Of a stretch of 64,000 nt of DNA, positions 1 to 9,632 are shown in pieces (position 1 is the stretch's first letter; each line of letters starts with the position of its first letter). The DNA lies in assembly GCF_037126265.1 (NCBI RefSeq), contig NZ_JAYLLN010000004.1, positions 102,228 through 166,227 of the forward strand, in the 5' to 3' direction. A program made the translations under genes and the position numbers. The notes under the pieces were generated by a model, which did no database searches, was not told the origin of the DNA, and worked only from the letters and a program-made list of their open reading frames with translations. This stretch comes from Sphingobacterium tenebrionis. Lineage in GTDB: Bacteria > Bacteroidota > Bacteroidia > Sphingobacteriales > Sphingobacteriaceae.

Positions 1-347
1 GGCGATTGTGTCGCCATTTCCTTCACCGTACCTAATTCATAATCCGAGGAATCCTTGGTCAAGGAAATGGTCTTTAATTTTAGATTTGCCTTAGCGCGAT
101 CCATCGCTATTAGATGAAATGCTAGCGGCGCATCGGTTTGGTTCTGTATGTTGACCGAATATAACTTCAGTCCATCAAGAACAGCTGTTTCTTTGAATTC
201 CACTAGGTTTTTGACATAGCTTAGCTTTTGGATCTGATCTTCCACATCTACCTGAAGATCCAATACTACCGGCGCTATATTTTCTGCTTTGTTGCAAGCT
301 AGCTGCAACAGCAAAAAGATTCCCCATATATTATATTTAAACTTCAT
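1..347 (-). CDS. Lipoprotein of the SusCD operon, C-terminus outside the window
   Basis: I translated this reading leftward from an ATG at 345-347; it stays open to the window edge, giving about 115 residues. The start is MKFKYNIWGIFLLLQLACNK, a lipoprotein signal peptide with lipobox LQLAC, so the mature protein should begin at Cys19 and sit in a membrane. The visible mature part has short hydrophobic beta-strand-like segments (VVLDLQVDVED, LKLYSVNIQNQ). It lies 7 bp after the DUF1735 lipoprotein gene and is the last visible gene of the SusCD operon. Lipoproteins in this position often bind or process glycan at the cell surface, but I see no diagnostic motif and do not assign a function. Confidence 0.75.
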   Translation of the reverse strand, partial: MKFKYNIWGIFLLLQLACNKAENIAPVVLDLQVDVEDQIQKLSYVKNLVEFKETAVLDGLKLYSVNIQNQTDAPLAFHLIAMDRAKANLKLKTISLTKDSSDYELGTVKEMATQS

Positions 348-354
348 CTTCCAA

Positions 355-1563
355 TTATTTTAAAGGGTAAAAACCATCTGTTCTAAAATCCTTATAGCGA
401 TAGATATCACCTGCTGCATCCAAACCAACGAGATCCCCTTTTAGCACCATGATTTTCTGGTACATATCAAACCCTTCACCGATCAATCGCCTATTGGAAG
501 GCACAGCCAATTCCGACATGCTATAAGCCCACAGTTTCCCATTACTTTCCAAGGCCAATAATTCATCCTTAAAGGCCATCAGTTGTTTGTAACCCTTGAA
601 GCCAGTAGCCACTTCTGTTTTTGCTGCAGAAACATTGCTCAAGACAGGTTGTCTATTCATGATTCCATTGGCATCTACGGTCAACAGGTAATTCTTGAAT
701 GGGACCAAAGTCCATTTATTCCAAAAATCGCCCAACCAGAAAGGATTGGCTTGTGCCATGGTATAATCCGCATTGATCCTGAAACTAAATAATCCTGCCC
801 AATAAGGATGATTTCTAAAAACAATGGATTGATCGTCTATCAAATACCAGGATTCCGAAGCATCCCAGAATACCCCGACCACTTTAGGCGGATCGCTGAA
901 GACTCCTGCCTGATCTGGAACATAGGACATGATATCGTGGTTATTCTTTTTAAGCAATAGACTACCGCGTGAACCTGGACCAATAAACAATCCCCAATTG
1001 GCGCCCAAACTCAATACCTTATCCCTTGGTACCTCTCCACGTGGATAACTCACCTGAATAACATAATAAATCGTTTGGAATTTTTGGTTGGTAGCAATTC
1101 CAGAAGACTGCGATTGGATCGTGATGGGCAACAAATAAGATTTGAACAATTGCAGGTTCGCATCCGGTTTGATCTGAACCTGTAATTTATTGCTCATCCT
1201 TTGGCCAGCTGTAATCAATAAATTACTGCCTGTCAATTGGTAATTGGAAGCGGGGAGCAATTCATAATTAGTACCATTAGCCCTGTTGAAAGAATCCAGC
1301 AAGGAGGCATCTGCCGCCGCCGTGATTTGGATATCCTGCCCAGCATCCTTTGGCCCACCTAAATACACATTGAAATCGAGGTCTATAGGCTCACCACTAG
1401 GGCTAACAGCCTGTTGAACCACTCCTCTTTCCGCTTTCGGAATGTACAATTTTCCATAAAGCGCATCTTCTTCTGCTGTTGTTTCGTAAATGATCACCTT
1501 GCTACAGGAAAACATCATTACGATCAAAAGCAATCCGAGTATATAATTTATCTTACTTTTCAT
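355..1563 (-). CDS. DUF1735-domain surface lipoprotein with propeller-like C-terminal repeats
   Basis: 402 residues with a lipoprotein signal (lipobox MMFSC, Cys20). Residues about 35-170 look like the DUF1735 (BT_3987-type N-terminal) domain common in Bacteroidota glycan-use lipoproteins: an immunoglobulin-like region that ends with LPITIQSQSSG. The C-terminal half carries repeated units such as GYKQLMAFKDELLALESNGK and MYQKIMVLKGDLVGLDAAGD, each ending in an L-x-AL/GL-[DE]-x-x-G-x-[LI]-[WY] pattern. This resembles a tachylectin-2-like beta-propeller, which would bind sugar. It is 18 bp downstream of susD, so it is probably the accessory surface glycan-binding protein of the SusCD system. 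The domain order is seen; the glycan-binding role is inferred from family and context. Confidence 0.7.
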   Translation of the reverse strand: MKSKINYILGLLLIVMMFSCSKVIIYETTAEEDALYGKLYIPKAERGVVQQAVSPSGEPIDLDFNVYLGGPKDAGQDIQITAAADASLLDSFNRANGTNYELLPASNYQLTGSNLLITAGQRMSNKLQVQIKPDANLQLFKSYLLPITIQSQSSGIATNQKFQTIYYVIQVSYPRGEVPRDKVLSLGANWGLFIGPGSRGSLLLKKNNHDIMSYVPDQAGVFSDPPKVVGVFWDASESWYLIDDQSIVFRNHPYWAGLFSFRINADYTMAQANPFWLGDFWNKWTLVPFKNYLLTVDANGIMNRQPVLSNVSAAKTEVATGFKGYKQLMAFKDELLALESNGKLWAYSMSELAVPSNRRLIGEGFDMYQKIMVLKGDLVGLDAAGDIYRYKDFRTDGFYPLK

Positions 1564-1581
1564 AATAATATCATTTATAGC

Positions 1582-3366
1582 TTACCAGCCTACGTTCTGC
1601 ACCATATATGGATTCTTTTCGATCTCCCCGATCTGAATTGGCCATAGATAATGTTTTGGTGAGGTAAATACCCTTCTTTCGATCACCGTTCTTTTATAAT
1701 AAGCAGGATCTTTTAGGTGGGTACCGGCCATGATGTTCATGCCGTAGATGGGTCCAGAATCATACGATCTGGCAATTTTCCAACGTCTCACATCAAAATA
1801 ACGTTGCGCCTCAAAGGCCATCTCTACCCTTCTTTCCTGTTGTATCCGTTCGCGCATGCTTTCCTTACTCAATCCGGCAGGAAGATCAGGCATGCCCGAA
1901 CGTGTCCGGATTAGGTTGAGGTATTTGTACACATCGGCTACAGGACCTTGGGATTCATTCAATGCTTCGGCATAATTCAGATAGATTTCAGCCAGACGGA
2001 TTTCCACCCAGGTATTCAATCCAAATTGATTCTGAGGGATGTTACTGGTATGGTTCACCATTTTGCGCATCAGATAGCCCGAAATACAATAGTCTGAACC
2101 TGCCTTTTCACGTCCATCCTTACCCGTGAACCAAAACTGAACCTCCGCATTTTTCCAACGCGAACCGGCAAAGGTTATGGAAGCATAAAAACGTGGATCA
2201 CGATTGATGTACATATTGCTAACTCCTGCGGGGTAATAATCCTTAGGATGTTTTGCTGCTACAAATCCATCTTCGCGATAACCGGATTGGGGGTTGATAA
2301 TAGGCGAACCATCTGAATTGTAACCGCTGATCGGTTTCTCGCCATTGTTCATTTCATAGGCATCCACTAAGCCTTGGGTTGGACAATAAATGGAATATCC
2401 ACCATAGGAGGTGGGATTAGCACAACGTTCAAAATGCTGTTTGACACCATTGTTCCGAGCCAATAAAACTTCCCTATTATTTCTTATCGTAAATACCTTT
2501 TGGTAGTTATCCATCGGGTCATTCGTTGGAGAATAATATAAGCCATAACCATTCTGTTCAGCTCCATCGATACAGGCTTTTGCTGCTGCAGCTGCCTGTG
2601 CCCATCGGTTGGCATCGTAATCCGGAAACAAACGGGTTCCATCATCGTTCTTCAAATTCCGATAATCGGGATTCCCATTGAATAAAGGACTCGCCATATA
2701 CAGCAATACCCTTGATTTAAGGCCCATTGCTGCAGCTTTGGTGATCCGTCCATAATCTATGGGTTCCACATTCCAATCCAAAATGGCGATCGCTTTATCG
2801 CATTCCGCCGCAATAAATTCGGCAACCTTATCCACTGGATTTCTTCTGATCTTACTAAAATCCTCATCCAATTTGATGGTGCGATCCACGATAGGAACAG
2901 CGCCATACATTTTCATAATATTAAAATGGTAGTAGGCCCTTAAAAATATAGCCTCTCCTTTCCAAACTTCTTTATCCCGTTCATCCATCGGAACTCGATC
3001 TATATTTTCCAGGAAGATGTTGGTCTTCCGGATACCTTCATACATAAAACCCCATACATCGGGATGAAAATCGGCAGGGCTCCAAGCCCCGGAATTCAGC
3101 AGATGCGAATAGGCTCCTGTCCAGGTGATCTCCATTTCATCGCTGGCACCGGTAAATGGGTTTCTTTCCTCCCAACGGGAAATCTCCAGCATGGGCGGCA
3201 TATTATGGTATACGGAAGAGAGGAAGCCTTCTGCAAACTGCCTTTCGGAAAACACCTTATCGATATCGAGGTTTTCATCCGGCTGTTTTTCCAGGAAATC
3301 ACGCTCGCAGGATAGTAAGCAGGCTCCAGCTATCAGTATTTTGAAGATTAAATTTCTTTTTTTCAT
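1582..3366 (-). CDS. SusD/RagB-family outer-membrane glycan-binding lipoprotein
   Basis: 594 residues, signal peptide with lipobox LLSC (Cys20) followed by the acidic/charged stretch typical of surface-exported Bacteroidota lipoproteins (ERDFLEKQPDENLD). The N-terminal SusD-like domain (TPR-containing alpha-helical region, about 25-230) includes AIFLRAYYHFNIMKMYG. The RagB/SusD C-terminal domain (about 300-594) includes WVEIRLAEIYLNYAEALNE and RRVEMAFEAQRYFDVRRWK, both signatures of the family. Length is usual for the family. SusD proteins cap the SusC channel and capture the oligosaccharide. It lies 17 bp after susC and is almost certainly co-transcribed. The substrate cannot be read from the protein; see the D-arabinan/L-fucose context. 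Confidence 0.95.
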   Translation of the reverse strand: MKKRNLIFKILIAGACLLSCERDFLEKQPDENLDIDKVFSERQFAEGFLSSVYHNMPPMLEISRWEERNPFTGASDEMEITWTGAYSHLLNSGAWSPADFHPDVWGFMYEGIRKTNIFLENIDRVPMDERDKEVWKGEAIFLRAYYHFNIMKMYGAVPIVDRTIKLDEDFSKIRRNPVDKVAEFIAAECDKAIAILDWNVEPIDYGRITKAAAMGLKSRVLLYMASPLFNGNPDYRNLKNDDGTRLFPDYDANRWAQAAAAAKACIDGAEQNGYGLYYSPTNDPMDNYQKVFTIRNNREVLLARNNGVKQHFERCANPTSYGGYSIYCPTQGLVDAYEMNNGEKPISGYNSDGSPIINPQSGYREDGFVAAKHPKDYYPAGVSNMYINRDPRFYASITFAGSRWKNAEVQFWFTGKDGREKAGSDYCISGYLMRKMVNHTSNIPQNQFGLNTWVEIRLAEIYLNYAEALNESQGPVADVYKYLNLIRTRSGMPDLPAGLSKESMRERIQQERRVEMAFEAQRYFDVRRWKIARSYDSGPIYGMNIMAGTHLKDPAYYKRTVIERRVFTSPKHYLWPIQIGEIEKNPYMVQNVGW

Positions 3367-3383
3367 GACTAGTTCATTTAGGT

Positions 3384-6300
3384 TTAAAAAGTCAATTGTG
3401 CACCAAAATTCACGATCCTTTGCAGCGGATATCCCGGAGTACCATAATTTGCTTCCGGATCGATGATCTTGATCTTATCCCAAGTAATCAGGTTCGTTCC
3501 ATTAGAGAATACCCGGATCCCATTCAAACCGATTCTCTTCAAGGACTCGGGCGCAAAAGAATAGGCAATCTCTGCACTCTTCAACCGAATGAAACTGGCA
3601 TCTTGAAGGAAATGTGTGGATGTCTGGTTATTGTTCAGGTTATCCATGCTCGATACCCTAGGGTATTTGCCGTTGGGATTTTCTGTGGTCCAACGATTAT
3701 CATAATATTCCTGTAGGATATTGTAGGTACCTAAACCCATCTGGAAGGGATACATGGAAGGGCCATCGATAAAAATGGAGGTTTTGGAAGTCCCTTGAAA
3801 AAAGAGGCTTAACTCCGCTCCTTTATAGGCCACCGTAAAGTTAGCTCCATAAATAAATTGTGGAGTCCTTGGGTATCCTATCGCAACACGATCGAAGATA
3901 TCAATCACACCGTCGCCATTTACATCCATGTATTTAATATCCCCAGGCTGCACATTTTCGATGAACGTTTGTCTAGGGCTATTATCGATTTCATCCTGTG
4001 TTTGGAAAATTCCCATGGAGATGTATCCAAATGGCTGATCAATTAAATGCCCGATGGGATTTTGGTAAGGGTATAGGTAATTCGGAAGATCATCCTTGAC
4101 CCGGATACTTTTTGCATAGGTCATGGTTCCCCTGAAATTATAGTAGAACCCTGCCTGGGTCGTATGCTTCACCTCCAATAATCCATCAATACCGTAGTTC
4201 TTGGCCTTTCCTAAATTCGCATAAGGAATTACCCAAGGATAATAACCAGCCACTCGTGGGATCACCCCACGCTGCAATAGGATATCCTGCCTATTTTCCC
4301 GGAAACCATCTACCTGAAGGTTTATTTTTCCATTAAACAACTGGAGATCCAAGCCTAGGTTGGCTTTATTCGCAACTTCCCAGGTTACATTTTCATTTCC
4401 GATCTGATCTTCATTATAGCCGGCCAACCAGGTCTGTTGTTCGCCAAAAGGATAATCCTGTCCACCACGAATAATGTTGGTCAGGAATAAGAATCGACGA
4501 CCACCAATCTGATCGTTTCCGACCTGTCCATAAGACCCACGGATCTTCAGGTGGTTGATGACTTCACTGTTCCAGAAAGGTTCATTGCTGAGCACCCAAC
4601 CTGCGGCTACGGACGGGAAAAATCCATAACGCTTTCCTTTCGGAAAGTTCTCCGATCCATTATACCCTGCATTCAGCTCCAAGAGATAACGCATCTTGTA
4701 ATCATAGGTCAAACGTCCGGCAAAACCTCTACGGCGAAATGGAAGGTTCGCCAAACTGGTCCCTGCCGTTAGGTGTACATAATCCCGTTGGTTGTATAGG
4801 AACATGGCCGTTACATTATGCGCCTCTTGAAAGGAACGGTTATAGTTCAGACTGGCTTCAGAGTAATATGCCCTATTCGAGGAACTACCTGATCCATAAC
4901 CCATAGCACCTTCTTCACGAATATCCGGGTTTCGGTATAATTCTTCCCCATTGGTGCCTAATCCCAGATATTGTCGGATTCTATACGGCTTGAAACGATC
5001 GTTCCATCCTTGGTAATAATGGTCATAGGAAAATAGTCCGCGCAGGGACAAGCCTTGAGTCAGTAGTTTGGAAAGATCCCATTTACCACCAAATGTTCCC
5101 TGCAGGGTATTTCTATCCTGTGTACTATAACCCGACCGCACCACCAATCCATAAGGATTTTCTTGGAGATAGGAAGTCTGTCCGCCGGCGATCGACCCAT
5201 CCGGATTGGTGATCGGGAAGTTGATCGGGCTGGTTATTTTCAAGGCCCTGAAAATATCCGGCGCGGATCTTCCTGGGTAATTACCCCGTTGGATGATTCC
5301 CCCAAGCCCCAGTTGCAAAGCAATGGATTCTGATAACTTGATATCCACATTGGATCTAAAATTATAGCGCTGCATCTGGGCATTATTGTTCCAGAAATTA
5401 TCCGGATCCTGTTTGTAGATACCGTTCTGTACGGTGTATCCCACATTGGTATAATATTGGATGATTTCACTACCACCGGTAACCGCTAAGTTATTGATGG
5501 TCTGGAAGGTATTTTCTTTTAAGATGGTATTTACCCAATCTACATTAGGGTATAGATAGGGGTTTCTACCATCGGCAAATGCCTCCAGTTCCAATTGCGA
5601 ATAGATCGGATTCTTCCCTTCATTCAATTGGGCTTCATTGATCAACCCGGCATATTGTGGACCATCGATGTATTTCGGTAGGCGTTGAGCAGTAAGCAGG
5701 GCATTCTCCGTACGGAATACCACCGAAGGTTTTCCTAATTTCCCTCTTTTTGTGGTGATCAGGATAACTCCATTTGCTCCACGGACACCATAGACCGCTG
5801 TTGCGGAAGCATCCTTTAAAATGGAGAAACTTTCAATTTCTTGGGTATTGATATTGTTGAGGTCACGTTCTACCCCATCAACCAAAATCAGTGGCGAACG
5901 GTTTTCCCAGGTTCCAAAACCTCGGATGAAGATGGCGGCACCATCATACCCCGGTTCTCCGGAGCTCTGTCGGGTAACAATACCTGGCATACTGCCCGCT
6001 AAAGAATTCGATAAGGAGGGTGTGGATATCCGTTGGATATTCTGAACGGGAACTTCCGAAATAGCACCAGTAACCGTGATTTTCTTCTGTGTTCCAAACC
6101 CAACGACCACCACCTCGTTCACCTGCTGTTCCTTTAGATTGGGTTCCATCTTGATGGTGATGGTTCTACGGCTTCCTACGGTTATTTCCTGACTGGTATA
6201 ACTCAGGTAGGAGACCATCAGCTGTTCTGTTTCAGCTGTAATTTCGAGGATAAACTTGCCTTCATTATCTGTTTTTGTCCCACGATTTGTGCCTTTGACC

Positions 6301-6497
6301 AGCACACTAGCACCAACTAAGGGTTCACCTTTCTCATTGGTAACCAGTCCATTCAAAACCCAAGATTGCTGCTGGTAATTGGTGGAGATCGAAGCGATAT
6401 GTTTTCCGAACGAAAAACAATTTCCACTATTACTTAAAAGAATCGAGAAAAGGAGAAAAACACGCAACTGAAAAGACAAGCGAGATCTTTTTTCCAT
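3384..6497 (-). CDS. SusC/RagA-family TonB-dependent outer-membrane transporter
   Basis: 1037 residues. An N-terminal signal region is followed by a carboxypeptidase-D regulatory-like domain (about 48-125, VTNEKGEPLVGASVLVKGTN), then the TonB plug (about 135-250). The SusC signature is visible as SFSILKDASATAVYGVRGAN and GVILITTKRG. The remainder is a 22-stranded beta-barrel ending in a terminal aromatic strand (NFGAQLTF). No N-terminal STN/FecA signalling domain is seen, so control by an anti-sigma factor is unlikely. It imports oligosaccharides across the outer membrane with its SusD partner, using TonB/ExbBD energy. It is separated from the upstream kinase gene by 142 bp holding a strong hairpin, so susC may have its own promoter or processing site. 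Confidence 0.96.
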   Translation of the reverse strand: MEKRSRLSFQLRVFLLFSILLSNSGNCFSFGKHIASISTNYQQQSWVLNGLVTNEKGEPLVGASVLVKGTNRGTKTDNEGKFILEITAETEQLMVSYLSYTSQEITVGSRRTITIKMEPNLKEQQVNEVVVVGFGTQKKITVTGAISEVPVQNIQRISTPSLSNSLAGSMPGIVTRQSSGEPGYDGAAIFIRGFGTWENRSPLILVDGVERDLNNINTQEIESFSILKDASATAVYGVRGANGVILITTKRGKLGKPSVVFRTENALLTAQRLPKYIDGPQYAGLINEAQLNEGKNPIYSQLELEAFADGRNPYLYPNVDWVNTILKENTFQTINNLAVTGGSEIIQYYTNVGYTVQNGIYKQDPDNFWNNNAQMQRYNFRSNVDIKLSESIALQLGLGGIIQRGNYPGRSAPDIFRALKITSPINFPITNPDGSIAGGQTSYLQENPYGLVVRSGYSTQDRNTLQGTFGGKWDLSKLLTQGLSLRGLFSYDHYYQGWNDRFKPYRIRQYLGLGTNGEELYRNPDIREEGAMGYGSGSSSNRAYYSEASLNYNRSFQEAHNVTAMFLYNQRDYVHLTAGTSLANLPFRRRGFAGRLTYDYKMRYLLELNAGYNGSENFPKGKRYGFFPSVAAGWVLSNEPFWNSEVINHLKIRGSYGQVGNDQIGGRRFLFLTNIIRGGQDYPFGEQQTWLAGYNEDQIGNENVTWEVANKANLGLDLQLFNGKINLQVDGFRENRQDILLQRGVIPRVAGYYPWVIPYANLGKAKNYGIDGLLEVKHTTQAGFYYNFRGTMTYAKSIRVKDDLPNYLYPYQNPIGHLIDQPFGYISMGIFQTQDEIDNSPRQTFIENVQPGDIKYMDVNGDGVIDIFDRVAIGYPRTPQFIYGANFTVAYKGAELSLFFQGTSKTSIFIDGPSMYPFQMGLGTYNILQEYYDNRWTTENPNGKYPRVSSMDNLNNNQTSTHFLQDASFIRLKSAEIAYSFAPESLKRIGLNGIRVFSNGTNLITWDKIKIIDPEANYGTPGYPLQRIVNFGAQLTF

Positions 6498-6592
6498 ATA
6501 TTAGAAATTGGTTATTAATAATCGATAGGCAAGATTGTCCAGACCGAACCTATCTTTTATTTAATGATTAATAAATTGATAATTTTCATCAG

Positions 6593-6627
6593 CCATATGA
6601 GAGCCTAGCTGTCATATGGTTTTTTTT
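6593..6627 (+). terminator. Strong hairpin plus T-tract, oriented against the operon
   Basis: CCATATGA (6593-6600) pairs perfectly with TCATATGG (6612-6619), extended by AGC/GCT around a CTA loop. Eight T follow on the plus strand (6620-6627). This is an intrinsic terminator for rightward transcription, yet every gene nearby runs leftward. On the minus strand there is no T-tract after the stem, so it could instead be an mRNA-stabilising hairpin between the kinase and susC. Confidence 0.65.
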
Positions 6628-6639
6628 GTTTTAAACTGT

Positions 6640-8289
6640 TTATATAGGTCTATTTCTGTTGTATAGTTCATTTCCAATCTGTTGATAGCGTTGATACCTA
6701 TCTTCGTAAATTGTTTTTAAGGATTCATCGGGTAGAAATGTTTTCTCAAATCCCAATCCCATCTTCTCCATGGCTTCTTGAAGATTCTGATGGATCCCGG
6801 CAAGGGTAGCCGCTAACATGCAGGCCCCTAAGGCGCAGGTTTCCAACGATTGATGCACCTGAATGGGCCTTTGCAATACATTGGCCAAGGTCTGCATCAC
6901 ATAGCTGGATTTTTTGGCTATACCGCCAATGGCGGTCACCGAATTTATTTCTACTCCCTGTTTTTCCATATCATCCACTATGGCGCGCGATCCGAAACAG
7001 GTGGCTTCCACCAAACTCTGGAACAAACTCACCGCATCCGAACCTAAATGTAGATCTACCATAGCCCCTTTGGCATGTGGATCCACGTAAGGTGTTCTTC
7101 GCCCATTGAACCAATCCAGCGAAATGGGATTATGAAGTTCTACCGGTCGGCTTTCGGCCTTTTCAGCCAATCGCTGTAATATCTGATCTTTCCATGTTTC
7201 TGCAATGTTTTCATCCAGATCCAATTCGTTGACCGAAAATAGGAGCAAGTCTCTGTACCAGCTGAACACATCTCCAAAAGCAGATTGCCCAGCTTCCAGC
7301 CCTACAAGTCCCGGAACGATCGATCCTTCTACCTGTCCACAGATCCCTTTGACCAATTTCCCATCCAATTCTTCCTGGGAAATCACCAACATATCGCAAG
7401 TGGAAGTTCCCATCACTTTACAGAGCACGCCCGGCTGAATTTCAGCACCGATAGCACCTACATGGGCATCAATGGCGCCTACTCCCACCTTCACAGAGCT
7501 GGATAAACCCAATTTATCAGCCCATTCCTTGGAAAGTTGGCCAGCAATTTCATCCGCAGAATATAAATCCTTCGGTAAGCTTTGGTAAATCCGGGTTAAT
7601 GCTGGGTCTATATGTTCGAAAAATGCCAAGGGCGGAAATCCTCCAAAGGCCTTTGCCCATAAGCCTTTATGCCCTGCCGCACATACATTTCGTTTCATGC
7701 GGTTGGCATCTTGGGTCCCGGTCAAAAAATAGGGAAGCCAATCGCTCTGTTCCACCCATGAAAAACAGGCTTCTGCCACTTCCCTATCCTGACGTAAAAC
7801 GTGCAATAATTTTGACCAGAACCATTCTGCCGAATACATTCCGCCAACATGGCTTAAATAATCTTTTTCAAATAACTTCGCTTTCTCATTGATTTCCATA
7901 GCCTCCGAAATGGCCGAATGGTCCTTCCATAAGAAAAACATGGCGTTTGGATTTTCCGCGAATTCCGGATGTAGGGCTAAGGGTATTCCTTTTTCATCTA
8001 CAGCCACAGGACTTGAGCCCGTCGCATCAATAGAAATCGCCAATACAGCGTCTTTTACCGCTTGTGGCTGTCCCCCCAAACATCCCATCAGACAGGCTTC
8101 CAAAGATTCGATATAATCCAATGGATGCTGGCGAAACTGATGTTTGTTCGGTTGACAATATTTTCCTTCCCGCCATCGCTTAAACAAGGAAACATGAGCA
8201 CCTATCTCCTTTCCAGTCTCCGCTTCTACCAGAATGGCACGAACCGAATCGGTCCCGAAATCTACGCCTATAACATACCCCTTCTCCAT
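6640..8289 (-). CDS. Ribulokinase-family (AraB-like) FGGY carbohydrate kinase
   Basis: 549 residues, the length of ribulokinase (about 560) rather than fuculokinase (about 480). FGGY_N starts with VDFGTDSVRA (9-18, phosphate-binding). The AraB-type sequences HPEFAENPNAMFFLWKDH (107-124), GGMYSAEWFWSKLLHVLRQD (149-168), GAIDAHVGAIGA (271-282, catalytic Asp274) and GLEAGQSAFGD are all present. FGGY_C carries DWFNGRRTP and the GGIAKKS nucleotide loop. AraB-type enzymes phosphorylate L- or D-ribulose at O5. Next to an L-fucose/D-arabinose isomerase the expected substrate is D-ribulose made from D-arabinose; this is inference. An alternative is L-fuculose phosphorylation, but no aldolase follows. 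The MFS gene is 6 bp upstream, so the two are co-transcribed. I omit a gene symbol because AraB would imply L-arabinose use. Confidence 0.88.
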   Translation of the reverse strand: MEKGYVIGVDFGTDSVRAILVEAETGKEIGAHVSLFKRWREGKYCQPNKHQFRQHPLDYIESLEACLMGCLGGQPQAVKDAVLAISIDATGSSPVAVDEKGIPLALHPEFAENPNAMFFLWKDHSAISEAMEINEKAKLFEKDYLSHVGGMYSAEWFWSKLLHVLRQDREVAEACFSWVEQSDWLPYFLTGTQDANRMKRNVCAAGHKGLWAKAFGGFPPLAFFEHIDPALTRIYQSLPKDLYSADEIAGQLSKEWADKLGLSSSVKVGVGAIDAHVGAIGAEIQPGVLCKVMGTSTCDMLVISQEELDGKLVKGICGQVEGSIVPGLVGLEAGQSAFGDVFSWYRDLLLFSVNELDLDENIAETWKDQILQRLAEKAESRPVELHNPISLDWFNGRRTPYVDPHAKGAMVDLHLGSDAVSLFQSLVEATCFGSRAIVDDMEKQGVEINSVTAIGGIAKKSSYVMQTLANVLQRPIQVHQSLETCALGACMLAATLAGIHQNLQEAMEKMGLGFEKTFLPDESLKTIYEDRYQRYQQIGNELYNRNRPI

Positions 8290-8295
8290 AGCTTT

Positions 8296-9627
8296 TTAAT
8301 GTGTTGGGTTCGACATGTCTAACTTTCCTTCTATCTTCCTAACTCCCCAGATAGCAAATGCAGCAATGACCACATAGCACAGCACCGGAATGATAAAACC
8401 CCTCGCCATGGTACTATGATCTGCGATCAGCCCCATGATGGGTGGACAAAATGCCCCTCCGGCAACCGCCATGACCAAAAAGGAGGAACCTTTTTTGGTT
8501 AAAGTCCCCAAATTGGAGATCCCCAAAGCAAATATGGTCGGGAACATAATGGACATGAAAAAGTAGGTGCTGAACAAAGCAATTACCGAAAGCCAGCCCA
8601 GGTTCATAAATACCAATATGTTAAGGATGATATTGACTACCGCATAAATGGCAAGCAATCGTTGTGGTGCTACAAATTTCATCAGATAAGATCCAGTTAA
8701 TCGACCAATCCAGAAGGCACCCATTCCCCCTATTGCGAGGATCAGGGAAGCTGCCTGTTCGTTGTTCTTGGGCATAAAAAATTCCCCAAAGTAACCCAGA
8801 TGTTCCATAATTCCGGCTATTGGCGTTCGTAGATCGTGGATCGCATCAATCACATAATTGATAAAAAAGGAATTTGTTCCCGTTTGTGCTGCCACGTAAA
8901 GGAATTGCGCGATGACTGCAAAAATAAAAACCGGATGTTTGAGAAGTCGACGCATCGGCGGGTTCTCCTCCATTTCGCCGCCCTCTTTTTTCTCTTTTAT
9001 TTCGGGCAGCTTGATGACCAGAAAGACCAAAGCGACGACCACCACAATACAACCTATGGCCAAATATGGGGTTACCAGAGAGTCAAATTTATCATGTTCC
9101 CCTTCTGCTTCAGTGCCAAAGATCATTAAACCACCAATGAGCGGGCCTAAGATCCATCCCAATCCATTAAATGATTGGGAAATATTGATCCTTCTGGCGG
9201 CACCTTCCTTCGAGCCCAGAACAATGGAATAGGGATTAGCGGCTGTTTCCAAAAACGCCAAACCACAGGCAATAACAAATAAGGCGGTTAAAAAAGGGAT
9301 AAAGGCTGCTAATTTTGCTGCTGGATAGAACATAAAAGCTCCTAGTGCAAATAATACCAGCCCAAAGATTATCCCCTTTTGGTATCCATAGCGTTTGATG
9401 AATAATCCCGCAGGGATGGCCATGGCTAAATAACCGATGTAAAGGGAAAACTGTACAAAACCCGACTGTGCCTTAGACACATGAAGCAGGTCTTGGAAAT
9501 GTTTATCCAATACATCCAAAAATCCATGGGCAAAACCCCATAGCAGGAACAAACTGCATATGAACAGGAAAGGTATAAGTAGTCGATTACCCTGATCGTC
9601 TGTAAATAATTTCTTTTTAGTTTCCAT
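8296..9627 (-). CDS. fucP: FucP-type sugar:H+ symporter (MFS), operon 1
   Basis: I start it at the ATG at 9625-9627 (METKKKLF), giving 443 residues and a 5-bp gap from the isomerase stop; an ATG 12 codons upstream would overlap the isomerase gene. About 12 membrane segments are visible. FucP-family marks are LLWGFAHGFLDVLDKHF (29-45, Asp38 aligning with the essential Asp46 of E. coli FucP), FIKRYGYQKGIIFG and LAFLETAANPY with its buried Glu, followed by RRINISQSFNGLG. The family imports L-fucose and related sugars such as D-arabinose with protons across the inner membrane. It is one of two FucP-like genes in the window, the other starting at 20893. Confidence 0.88.
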   Translation of the reverse strand: METKKKLFTDDQGNRLLIPFLFICSLFLLWGFAHGFLDVLDKHFQDLLHVSKAQSGFVQFSLYIGYLAMAIPAGLFIKRYGYQKGIIFGLVLFALGAFMFYPAAKLAAFIPFLTALFVIACGLAFLETAANPYSIVLGSKEGAARRINISQSFNGLGWILGPLIGGLMIFGTEAEGEHDKFDSLVTPYLAIGCIVVVVALVFLVIKLPEIKEKKEGGEMEENPPMRRLLKHPVFIFAVIAQFLYVAAQTGTNSFFINYVIDAIHDLRTPIAGIMEHLGYFGEFFMPKNNEQAASLILAIGGMGAFWIGRLTGSYLMKFVAPQRLLAIYAVVNIILNILVFMNLGWLSVIALFSTYFFMSIMFPTIFALGISNLGTLTKKGSSFLVMAVAGGAFCPPIMGLIADHSTMARGFIIPVLCYVVIAAFAIWGVRKIEGKLDMSNPTH

Positions 9628-9632
9628 GTTGC

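Noticed and set aside
6640..8289. L-fuculokinase (FucK)
   Set aside because: The length (549) and the AraB-specific sequence blocks indicate a ribulokinase-type enzyme; fuculokinases are about 480 residues.
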